A DNA stretch of 64,000 nucleotides from Streptomyces sp. NRRL S-37 (lineage in GTDB: Bacteria > Actinomycetota > Actinomycetes > Streptomycetales > Streptomycetaceae): the NCBI RefSeq assembly GCF_000721605.1, contig NZ_JOIZ01000022.1, forward strand, positions 1 through 64,000. The letters run 5' to 3'. Each line of letters begins with the position of its first letter. Positions within the stretch are counted from its first letter, which is position 1. Below the pieces are notes generated by a model. The model made no database searches. It worked only from the letters and a program-made list of their open reading frames with translations, and was not told the DNA's origin. Positions 1 to 7,257 of this stretch are shown piece by piece. Made by a program: the position numbers and the translations under genes.

Positions 1-390
1 CTTGATGACGATGGCGTTGCCGTACGCGGGGCCGTCGCCGGCGCCGTTGGGGCCGGCCTTGACGACGGTGCCGCCGTGCGCGGCCATCACGGTGGTGCCA
101 GTCGGGACGGCGTAGTCCTGGCCGCTGTGCTTGTGCGCCCACATGCCGCCGTTCTGGGCGAAGCTCGCGGACAGCTGGTAGCTCTTGACCGGGGAGGTCC
201 AGGAAGCCGTCGACTTCGCGGCGGCCTGCGCCTGGGTAGTGGTGGCGGCGCCGGGCGCGGCCGTGTTCTCGGCGGCGACCGCGGCCCCGACTCCCAGGAC
301 GACCGTGGCGCCCATACCGGCGGCCAGGACGGCGGCGCGGGTCTGGTTCAGGGACGTACGGGGGAGACGGGACGTGACGCGCTGGAGCAT
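1..390 (-). CDS. M23-family peptidase, secreted (C-terminus beyond left edge)
   Basis: The first 130 codons of a cell-wall endopeptidase of the M23 (LytM/glucosaminyl-glycine type) family. Translation from the ATG at 390 gives an N-terminus MLQRVTSRLPRTSLNQ, a hydrophobic export segment ending near AVAAENTA, an Ala/Thr-rich linker, then the start of the M23 domain. There HSGQDYAV carries the first zinc-ligand His and Asp, followed by AHGGTVVKAG and YGNAIVIK, where the window ends. The later HLHF motif would lie outside. A GAGG ribosome-binding site precedes the ATG by about 5 nt. Family members cleave peptidoglycan cross-bridges outside the membrane. Family call is firm; exact substrate is unknown. 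Confidence 0.88.
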   Translation of the reverse strand, partial: MLQRVTSRLPRTSLNQTRAAVLAAGMGATVVLGVGAAVAAENTAAPGAATTTQAQAAAKSTASWTSPVKSYQLSASFAQNGGMWAHKHSGQDYAVPTGTTVMAAHGGTVVKAGPNGAGDGPAYGNAIVIK

Positions 391-740
391 GGAGACCTCA
401 TGGGTGAGGGGACAGGGAAGCCGGCGGCGGAACGGGTCCGTGCCGCGCTGGCTGTTCCTTGGTAACCGGGACCGGACAGAAGCCGCAAAGGTGTGACCTA
501 CGACGAAAGGCCGTACTTCGGGCGTGAGACGCACGTCTCTTGACCAGTGGGTCCGTACGGGGCGAAACCCCCCATTTCAAGCCGATCGACCGACCTTGAG
601 CCCTAAATGTCCCTTTTGGGTTCAACCATTTCTCCACTATCCCGGGTAGTACCGGATGGAACGCCTGTGCCGCTTGTCACCCGGAGCCCGATCCGGGACC
701 CGCCTGAATGTGGTGTGGGTCTCCGGGATCTCCGTCCCCT
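391..740. other. Intergenic leader region, no gene seen
   Basis: About 350 bases between two minus-strand genes. It presumably holds the promoter and long leader of the M23 peptidase gene. Short ORFs here have poor codon bias and are not believable. The leader is likely structured, and related Streptomyces cell-wall hydrolase genes often carry c-di-AMP (ydaO) riboswitches, but I could not match the conserved riboswitch core and make no such call. Confidence 0.4.
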
Positions 741-1991
741 TCACCCGCCCAGCAGCTCCAGCGACACCCACAGCGCCACCGTCGACGCCACCAGCGCCGC
801 CGGGACGGTGGCCAGGCCCAGCAGCGTGAAGCGCCTGAGGCTGACCTCATGGGCGTGGTGGTGGGCGATGCGGCGCCACAGGAGGGTGGCCAGGGAACCC
901 GCGTAGGTGAGGTTCGGGCCGATGTTGACGCCCAGCAGGACCGCGAGGACCGCGCCGGGGCCGGACGGCGCGGCCAGGGGGACGAGGGCGAGGACCGCCG
1001 GCAGGTTGTTGATCAGGTTGGCGAGCAGCGCCGCCACACCCGCGACGGCCAGCAGGGACGGCAGTGACGTGCCGTCGGGGAGGACCGCGCCGAGCGCGTC
1101 GCCCAGGCCGTGGTCCAGGACCGCCCGTACGACCACGCCGAGGGCGAGGACGAACGCGAGGAACGGCAGGTCGGCCGAGCGGAGGAGCACCACCGGGGTG
1201 GTGCGGCGGCGCGACAGGGCCCGCACGGCCAGCACCGTCGCGCCGGCCGCCGCCGCCCACGCCGGGTCGACGCCGAGCGCGGACGCCCCGGCGAACCCGG
1301 CGAGCGTGGCGGCCACCGTCACCAGGGCGAAGAGCGGCGGCCGCACCGGCTCCTCCGGCACCTCCGGAGCGGTGGGCACCGCATCCAGGTCGGCGGCGAA
1401 GAAGCGGCGGAAGACGGCGTACTCCACGGCGATCGCCGCCAGCCACGGCAGGGTCATCAGCAACGCGAAACGGGTGAAGCCCAGCCCCGTGGCGGTGAAC
1501 GCGAGCAGGTTCGTCAGGTTCGACACCGGCAGCAGCAGCGACGCCGTGTTCGACAGGTGCGCGCCCGCGTAGACGTGGGGAGCCGGACGGGCACCCATGC
1601 GGGTGGCGGTGGCGAACACCACCGGCGTCAGCAGCACCACGGTGGCGTCCAGACTGAGCACGGCGGTGATCAGCGAGGCGAGGGCGAAGACCGCGCCCAG
1701 CAGCCTGCGCGGCCGGTGACGCGACCAGTGGGCCATCCAGCTCCCGCAGGCGTGGAAGAGACCCTCGTCGGCACAGAGCCTGGCGAGCACCAGCACGGCG
1801 GCGAGGAAACCGAGCACCGGCCCGAGCCGGACGGCCTCCTCCCGCACCGCGTCCAACGGGATCGCGCCGGTCGCGATCACGACACCGGCGGCGGGCACCG
1901 CGAACACCGCCTCCGGCCAGCGGAAGGGACGGACGACGGCACACACCAGCACCACGGCCAGCGCGGCGACGGACAGCGATTCGAGCAGCAC
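741..1991 (-). CDS. ArsB/CitMHS-type anion permease (SLC13-like family)
   Basis: A 416-residue integral membrane protein with about ten to eleven hydrophobic segments, the usual length for the ArsB/NhaD ion-transporter superfamily. The conserved block LSLDATVVLLTPVV lies near residue 112, and the SNLTNLLAF block in the middle resembles the substrate-binding repeats of ArsB. It starts at a GTG (1991) with AGGG just upstream. No arsR or arsC gene is near, so arsenite export is not supported by context. Substrate could be arsenite, a carboxylate or sodium/proton. It is divergent from the large gene that follows. Confidence 0.75.
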   Translation of the reverse strand: MLLESLSVAALAVVLVCAVVRPFRWPEAVFAVPAAGVVIATGAIPLDAVREEAVRLGPVLGFLAAVLVLARLCADEGLFHACGSWMAHWSRHRPRRLLGAVFALASLITAVLSLDATVVLLTPVVFATATRMGARPAPHVYAGAHLSNTASLLLPVSNLTNLLAFTATGLGFTRFALLMTLPWLAAIAVEYAVFRRFFAADLDAVPTAPEVPEEPVRPPLFALVTVAATLAGFAGASALGVDPAWAAAAGATVLAVRALSRRRTTPVVLLRSADLPFLAFVLALGVVVRAVLDHGLGDALGAVLPDGTSLPSLLAVAGVAALLANLINNLPAVLALVPLAAPSGPGAVLAVLLGVNIGPNLTYAGSLATLLWRRIAHHHAHEVSLRRFTLLGLATVPAALVASTVALWVSLELLGG

Positions 1992-2071
1992 AACCCTGAA
2001 TCATCCACAGGGGGCGGCGGGACGTGGACACCGCGTCGCCGCAACGGCGCGGGGCGGTACCTTCGACCTCA

Positions 2072-2095
2072 CGCCGATGCGCCGATGCGCCGATG
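2072..2095 (+). repeat. Three tandem copies of CGCCGATG
   Basis: An exact 8-bp unit repeated three times, ending 18 bases before the ATG of the sacsin-like gene, with a fourth partial copy (GCCGATG) overlapping its GAGGAGAG ribosome-binding site. It lies in the 122-bp divergent promoter region. It may be slippage-prone sequence or a regulator site. Confidence 0.7.
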
Positions 2096-2113
2096 TGGGG
2101 CCGATGAGGAGAG

Positions 2114-5100
2114 ATGAACGTGAGCAAGTTCGTGCGGCCCGCCGCCGAGGGTGCCGATCCGTTCGGTACGGCACGTCTGCGGCGCGGGGTCCTGGACGCC
2201 TGGGTCACCAGCCCCGCCCGCTTCCGTGAGGACGCCAACGCCGAGGAGGACCTCGTCCTCGGCGGCTACCGGGACCGCCTCGTCGTCGAACTCGCCCAGA
2301 ACGCCGCCGACGCCGCCGCCCGCGCCGGCGTACCGGGACGGCTGCGGCTCACCCTGCGCGACGGGGTCCTCGTCGCCGCCAACACCGGGGCCCCGCTGGA
2401 CGCGGCCGGTGTCGAGTCGCTGTCCACCCTGCGCGCCTCCGCCAAGCGGGACGCGCCGGACCGGTCCGTGGGACGCTTCGGTGTCGGCTTCGCAGCCGTC
2501 CTCGCCGTCACCGACGAGCCCGCCGTCGTCGGACGGCACGGCGGGGTCCGCTGGTCGCTGGCCGAGGCACGGGAACTCGCGGGCGACACCGCCCGGCACA
2601 GCCCCGGGCTCGGGGACGAGATCCGGCGGCGTGACGGGCACGTCCCCCTGCTCCGGCTCCCGTTCGCCGCCGAGGGCACCGCGCCCGGCCCGTACGACAC
2701 CGCCGTCATCCTCCCCCTGCGCGACACCGCCGCCACCGGCCTCACCGAGCGGCTGCTGAACGCCGTCGACGACGCCCTGCTGCTCGCCCTGCCCGGCCTG
2801 GAGGAGGTGGTCGTCGAGATCGGGGACGAGGAACCCCGGACCGTGAGCCGCCGCGACGAGGACGGCCTCACCGTCGTCGAGGACAGCCGGGAGGGCACCA
2901 CCCGCTGGCGCACCGCCGCCGCACACGGCCCGCTCACCCCCGAACTCCTCGCCGACCGGCCCGTCGAGGAGCGGCTGCGCCCCCACTGGTCGGTCACCTG
3001 GGCCGTCCCCGTGGACGCCGACGGCGGCCCCGCCCGGCCCCGCACCAGTCCCGTCGTGCACGCGCCCACCCCCAGCGACGAGCCGCTCGGCGTGCCCGCC
3101 CTGCTCATCGCCTCCTTCCCGCTGGACTCCACCCGCCGGCACGCCGCCCCCGGCCCGCTCACCGACTTCCTCGTGCAGCGCGCCGCCGACGCCTACGCCG
3201 GACTCCTCGCCGACTGGCGCCCGGTGACCGCCGGGATCATCGACCTCGTGCCGGGCCCGCTCGGCAAGGGCGAACTGGACGGCGCCCTGCGCCGGGCGGT
3301 CCTCGAACGGCTGCCCCGCACGTCCTTCCTGCCGCCGGCCGCCGGGCCGCGCGGGCAGGACGACGACTCCGAACTGCCGCAGTCCCTGCGGCCCCGCGAC
3401 GCCGAGGTCGTCGAGGGCGCGGGCGCCGACACCGTACGGGTACTGGCCGAAGTCCTCCCCACCCTGCTGCCCGCCGGTCTCGAACGCCGTGCGGAGCTGC
3501 GCACGCTGGGCGTGGCCCGCGTCCCGCTCACCGACGCGGTCGACCGGCTGGCCGGTCTGGAGAAGTCCCCCGACTGGTGGCGGCGGCTGTACGACAGCCT
3601 CGCCGGGGTCGACCCCGACCGGCTGTCCGGACTGCCGGTGCCGCTGGCCGACGGACGCACCACCATCGGCCCCCGGCAGGTGCTGCTGCCCGGCGCGGAG
3701 GCCACCCGGACCGACCCCGAGGTGCTGGCCCGGCTCGGCCTCAAGGTCGCCCACCCGGACGCCGCCCACCCCCTCCTGGAGAAGCTCGGCGCGCTCCCCG
3801 CCACCCCGCGCGCCGTCCTCACCACCCCGCAGGTGCGGGCCGCCGTCGCCGCGTCCCTGGACGACGAGGGCCCGGTGAACTGGGAGGAGGACACCCCGGA
3901 CGCCGAGGAACTCGCCGACACCGTGCTGGGTCTCGTACGCGACGCCGCCCTCGAACCCGGTGACGAGCCGTGGCTGGGTGCCCTCGCCCTCCCCGACGAG
4001 GACGGCGAACTCTCCCCGGCCTGCGAGCTGGTCTTCCCCGGCGGGCCGTTCGCCCAGGTCATGCGGGAGGGCGAACTCGCCTCCGTGGACGCCGAACTGG
4101 CCGAGCGGTGGGGTGAACAGCCGCTCGCCGCCTGCGGGGTGCTGGTCGGCTTCGCGCTGATCCGCGCCACCGACGTCGTCCTCGACCCGGACGAACTGGA
4201 ACCGCGCGAAGGCGACTTCGCCGAGCCCGACGACGCGGGCCTGCTCGACGCCGTGGACGTGTGGAGCGAGGACGTCCTCGACCGCTTCCCGGACAGCCCC
4301 GTCCCGCCCGTCGCCACCGAGATCGTCGCCGTGCGCGACCTCGACCTCGTCGACGACGACCGCTGGCCCCAGGCCCTCGCCCTGCTCTCCCGCCCCCCGC
4401 TGCGCGACGCGCTCGTCCAGCCCGTGCGGATCCTGCTGCACGACGGCACCCACGAGGTCGTACGGCCGTACACCGCGTGGTGGCTGCGCGGACACCCGGT
4501 GATCGGCGGGCGACGCCCCGCCGGACTGCGCGCGGCCGGCGGCGACCCGCTGCTGCGCGGCCTGTACGACGAGGCCGACGCGACCGGGTTCGAGGACGAG
4601 CAGGTACTGCGGGCGCTGGGCGTACGGACCTCGGTGGCCGCGCTGCTCGACGAGCCGGGAGGCGCCGCCGAACTGCTGGACCGGCTCGCCGACCCCGGCC
4701 GGCCGGTCACGGCGGCCCAGCTGCACGCGCTCTACGGCGCGCTGGCCGAGCTGGACCCCGAGCAGGTGACCCTGCCGGACGATCTGCGGGCCGTGGTCGA
4801 CGGCCGGGTGGAGGTGGTGGACGCCGCGGACGCGGTGGTCGTCGACTCACCCGACCTGCTGCCGTTCACGTCGGGGATGCCGCTGCTGCCCGTACGGCCG
4901 GCGCGGGCCGCCGAACTGGCGGAGCTGTTCCAGGTGCGGCGGCTGAGCGAGTCCGTCACCGGGGAGGTGGACTCCGAGGGCACGGAGCACGACGTACCGG
5001 AGCCGGTACGGGTGCTGCTGGGGCCGCGCACCCCGGCCTCGTACGTCGAGCACGAGGAACTGGTCGTCGACGGCGTGGAGATCGACTGGCGGCTGACGGA

Positions 5101-5251
5101 CGACGGCGTCCTGCACGCGGCGACCCTGGAGGGCGTGGCCGCGGGCCTCGCCTGGGCGGCGGGCCAGTGGCCCCGGCGCTTCGAGGTGGCGGCACTGCTG
5201 GAGGACCCGTCCCGGACGGAGGAACTGGCGCGGGACCGCTGGTTCGACTGA
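2114..5251 (+). CDS. Sacsin-type GHKL (HSP90-like) ATPase domain protein
   Basis: A 1045-residue cytoplasmic protein. The N-terminal 200 residues form a GHKL ATP-binding fold: N-box ELAQNAADA at 59-67 (Asn63), a G1-like segment VAANTGAPLD at 87-96 where the usual Asp-x-Gly is Asn-x-Gly, and the glycine lid GRFGVGFAA at 120-128. The remaining 800 residues are acidic, Leu-rich and without a domain I recognise. The arrangement resembles the sacsin N-terminal ATPase proteins found in actinobacteria. Start chosen at ATG 2114 because GAGGAGAG lies directly upstream; GTG 2120 is an alternative. It stands alone on its strand, divergent from a permease gene. Whether it acts as a chaperone or something else cannot be read from the sequence. 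Confidence 0.8.
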   Translation: MNVSKFVRPAAEGADPFGTARLRRGVLDAWVTSPARFREDANAEEDLVLGGYRDRLVVELAQNAADAAARAGVPGRLRLTLRDGVLVAANTGAPLDAAGVESLSTLRASAKRDAPDRSVGRFGVGFAAVLAVTDEPAVVGRHGGVRWSLAEARELAGDTARHSPGLGDEIRRRDGHVPLLRLPFAAEGTAPGPYDTAVILPLRDTAATGLTERLLNAVDDALLLALPGLEEVVVEIGDEEPRTVSRRDEDGLTVVEDSREGTTRWRTAAAHGPLTPELLADRPVEERLRPHWSVTWAVPVDADGGPARPRTSPVVHAPTPSDEPLGVPALLIASFPLDSTRRHAAPGPLTDFLVQRAADAYAGLLADWRPVTAGIIDLVPGPLGKGELDGALRRAVLERLPRTSFLPPAAGPRGQDDDSELPQSLRPRDAEVVEGAGADTVRVLAEVLPTLLPAGLERRAELRTLGVARVPLTDAVDRLAGLEKSPDWWRRLYDSLAGVDPDRLSGLPVPLADGRTTIGPRQVLLPGAEATRTDPEVLARLGLKVAHPDAAHPLLEKLGALPATPRAVLTTPQVRAAVAASLDDEGPVNWEEDTPDAEELADTVLGLVRDAALEPGDEPWLGALALPDEDGELSPACELVFPGGPFAQVMREGELASVDAELAERWGEQPLAACGVLVGFALIRATDVVLDPDELEPREGDFAEPDDAGLLDAVDVWSEDVLDRFPDSPVPPVATEIVAVRDLDLVDDDRWPQALALLSRPPLRDALVQPVRILLHDGTHEVVRPYTAWWLRGHPVIGGRRPAGLRAAGGDPLLRGLYDEADATGFEDEQVLRALGVRTSVAALLDEPGGAAELLDRLADPGRPVTAAQLHALYGALAELDPEQVTLPDDLRAVVDGRVEVVDAADAVVVDSPDLLPFTSGMPLLPVRPARAAELAELFQVRRLSESVTGEVDSEGTEHDVPEPVRVLLGPRTPASYVEHEELVVDGVEIDWRLTDDGVLHAATLEGVAAGLAWAAGQWPRRFEVAALLEDPSRTEELARDRWFD

Positions 5252-5285
5252 GCCAGGGAAATCACGCACGAATTTTCCACTTCCC

Positions 5286-5338
5286 GTACAACCATGTGAC
5301 GGAACGGTGCATCTGATCATGCGAGTCAACAGACTCCC
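5286..5338 (+). promoter_or_regulatory. Two-block upstream element, copy 1
   Basis: Block one, CGTACAACCA, is followed after exactly 20 bases by block two, GATCATGCGAGTCAACAGAC plus TCC. Block two contains the inverted repeat GAGTC-AACA-GACTC. The same two blocks with the same spacing precede the paralogue downstream (6277-6329). The spacing fits a promoter with an operator, but no standard -35/-10 is obvious. The start codon is 78 bases further on. Confidence 0.5.
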
Positions 5339-5416
5339 TGATCATTCGGGCCCCGGCCGACGACGAGCCGTACGAAACGACCAGAGCCGGGGCCCCCTCT
5401 CCACCATGGGGAACAC

Positions 5417-6196
5417 ATGCGTATACGCGCCACCGTGGCCGCCGTCTCCGGCGCCCTGGCCCTCTCCGCCCTCGCCGTCCCGGCCGCCCACGCCGACGAA
5501 TCCGTGGGCGACACGAAGATCTCCAACGTGGTGGTCAACGGCGGCAAGTCCGTCGTCGTCGGCGCCACCGCCGCCAAGAAGGTCACCGTCACCTTCACCG
5601 TCACCGACAACTCCGGCCTCGCCTGGGCACAGGCCATCCTGTTCCACGGCTCGACCATCGAGAAGTCCGACGCCGGGGCCATCGCCGACGGCAACGACGG
5701 CGAGGCCAAGTGCACCAAGGTCAACGCCACGAAGTCGAACTGCACCTCCACCTACACCCTGAAGCCGGCTTACGACATCGTCAACGCGTCCGCCGGCACC
5801 TGGAAGGTGTGGGCCGTCGCCGTGGCCAAGGACGACAACTTGACACAGAAGGACAACGTCAAGAGCTTCCAGGTCCAGCGCGCCTCCCAGCTCACCGTCA
5901 ACGCCTCCCCCGAGCCGGTGAAGAAGGGCAAGACGATCACCGTCACGGGCAAGCTGTCCCGCGCCAACTGGGAGACCGGCAAGTACGCCGGCTACACCGG
6001 CCAGTCGGTGAAGCTGCAGTTCCGCAAGAAGAGCTCCAGCACCTACACCACGGTCAAGACCGTCAAGACCAACTCCAAGGGCGAGCTGAAGACCACCGTC
6101 AAGGCCTCCGCCGACGGCTACTACCGCTACTCCTTCGCGGGCACCTCGACCACCCCGGCGGTCAACGCCGCGGGTGACTTCATCGATGTGAAGTAA
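5417..6196 (+). CDS. Secreted protein, tandem paralogue 1
   Basis: A 259-residue exported protein. A classical signal peptide (MRIRATVAAVSGALALSALA, cleavage after PAAHA) is followed by two modules. Residues 30-150 look like a beta-sandwich that carries two Cys, in AKCTKV and SNCTST, likely a disulfide. Residues 155-259 begin with LTVNASPEPVKKGKTITVTG and resemble the Ig-like 'stress/adhesion' repeats of secreted actinobacterial proteins. No catalytic motif is visible. The next gene encodes a paralogue with the same signal peptide, both modules and the same C-terminal motif (GDFIDVK versus GDYIGVQ). Start ATG 5417 has weak Shine-Dalgarno support (GGGGAAC). Confidence 0.85.
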   Translation: MRIRATVAAVSGALALSALAVPAAHADESVGDTKISNVVVNGGKSVVVGATAAKKVTVTFTVTDNSGLAWAQAILFHGSTIEKSDAGAIADGNDGEAKCTKVNATKSNCTSTYTLKPAYDIVNASAGTWKVWAVAVAKDDNLTQKDNVKSFQVQRASQLTVNASPEPVKKGKTITVTGKLSRANWETGKYAGYTGQSVKLQFRKKSSSTYTTVKTVKTNSKGELKTTVKASADGYYRYSFAGTSTTPAVNAAGDFIDVK

Positions 6197-6209
6197 CCCG
6201 ACCTCCGAT

Positions 6210-6250
6210 ACCGGCAGTTCACCTCCTGGGCATCAGGGTGAACTGCCGGT
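6210..6250 (+). terminator. Hairpin between the secreted paralogues
   Basis: A perfect 14-bp stem (ACCGGCAGTTCACC paired with GGTGAACTGCCGGT) with a 13-base loop, starting 14 bases after the first paralogue's stop codon. It suggests that the two paralogues are separate transcription units even though they are tandem. Confidence 0.75.
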
Positions 6251-6276
6251 GCCGTTTCCACCAAGCCTTCGTACGG

Positions 6277-6329
6277 CGTACAACCAGTCACTCCTGCCAC
6301 GGATCGGATCATGTGAGTCACCAGACTCC
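6277..6329 (+). promoter_or_regulatory. Two-block upstream element, copy 2
   Basis: CGTACAACCA is followed after exactly 20 bases by GATCATGTGAGTCACCAGAC plus TCC, containing GAGTC-ACCA-GACTC. Block one is identical to copy 1 and block two matches at 21 of 23 positions, while the 20 bases between them have diverged. That pattern is expected of a functional site kept after gene duplication. The ATG of the second paralogue lies 27 bases downstream. Confidence 0.5.
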
Positions 6330-6356
6330 ACTGTCACCCTGTGGGGGATCCAACAC

Positions 6357-7247
6357 ATGCGCATACATGCCACCGTGGCTGCCGTCACCGGCGCCCTGGC
6401 TCTCTCCGCCCTCGCCGTGCCGGCCGTCGCACAGGCCGCCGACGACGCCCGGCCGTCCTTCGGGGCGACCGTCAGCGACACCACCGCCGACCTCAAGGCC
6501 GACCTCAAGGCCGACGCGCCCGCGCCCGCCGCCCGCAGCGGCGCCTCCGTGGAGGCCGCCGCCGCGCTCGACGTCACCGTCTCCGGCGTGTCGGTCAACA
6601 ACAACAAGGACGTCGTCGTCGGTACGACCGGCACCTATACCGTGCCGCTCACGTACACCCTGAACCACACCGGCGACCTGGGTGCTTACGGCACCGCCGC
6701 GGTGATCTACCACGGCACCTCGATCGACGACGCGACCTGGGGCTTCGCCTCCGACGACGCGGCCGCCTGCACCGAGGTCTCCTCGACCGCCCTGAAGTGC
6801 TCGACCACCGTCACCTTCCTGCCGGAGGAACTGCTCAACGAGGACGCCGGTACCTGGCGCGTCGGCGTCGTCGTGGTCACCGAGGACGACGAGGTGACCC
6901 TGGAGAACGTGGGCACCCGCAAGGTTCTGCGCACCTCCAAGGTGACCGTCGACGCCGCTCCGGAGCCGGTGAAGAAGGGCGCGACCATCACCATCACCGG
7001 CAAGCTGACCCGCGCCGACTGGGACACCAACAAGTACGTCGGCTACGGCAGCCAGTCCGTGGGCCTCCAGTACCGCGCGAAGGGCTCCAGCACCTACGGC
7101 AGCGTCAAGGGGATCAAGTCCACCTCCACCGGCGCCCTGAAGACGACCGTCAAGGCGAGCGCCAGCGGCCACTACCGCTTCGTCTTCAACGGCTCCCCGA
7201 CCGGCGGCAAGGCCACCGCCACCGGTGACTACATCGGCGTGCAGTAA
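6357..7247 (+). CDS. Secreted protein, tandem paralogue 2
   Basis: A 296-residue exported protein paralogous to the preceding gene. It has the signal peptide MRIHATVAAVTGALALSALA with cleavage near AQAA, then an extra Ala/Asp-rich insert (about residues 25-60). The two shared modules follow, with conserved Cys in AACTEV and LKCSTT, and a C-terminal motif SGHYRFVFNGSP. An upstream in-frame ATG at 6249 exists, but the signal peptide, the match to the paralogue and the shared upstream element all favour 6357. It probably arose by tandem duplication. Function unknown. Confidence 0.85.
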   Translation: MRIHATVAAVTGALALSALAVPAVAQAADDARPSFGATVSDTTADLKADLKADAPAPAARSGASVEAAAALDVTVSGVSVNNNKDVVVGTTGTYTVPLTYTLNHTGDLGAYGTAAVIYHGTSIDDATWGFASDDAAACTEVSSTALKCSTTVTFLPEELLNEDAGTWRVGVVVVTEDDEVTLENVGTRKVLRTSKVTVDAAPEPVKKGATITITGKLTRADWDTNKYVGYGSQSVGLQYRAKGSSTYGSVKGIKSTSTGALKTTVKASASGHYRFVFNGSPTGGKATATGDYIGVQ

Positions 7248-7257
7248 CCCCCGGGGC

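Noticed and set aside
391..640. Possible c-di-AMP (ydaO) riboswitch before the M23 peptidase gene
   Set aside because: Expected from knowledge of Streptomyces cell-wall hydrolases, but I could not line up the conserved core; a covariance-model search would decide.
847..2238. 463-codon minus-strand ORF overlapping the permease gene
   Set aside because: Arg/Ala/Gly-rich shadow frame of the permease; no domain, wrong codon bias.
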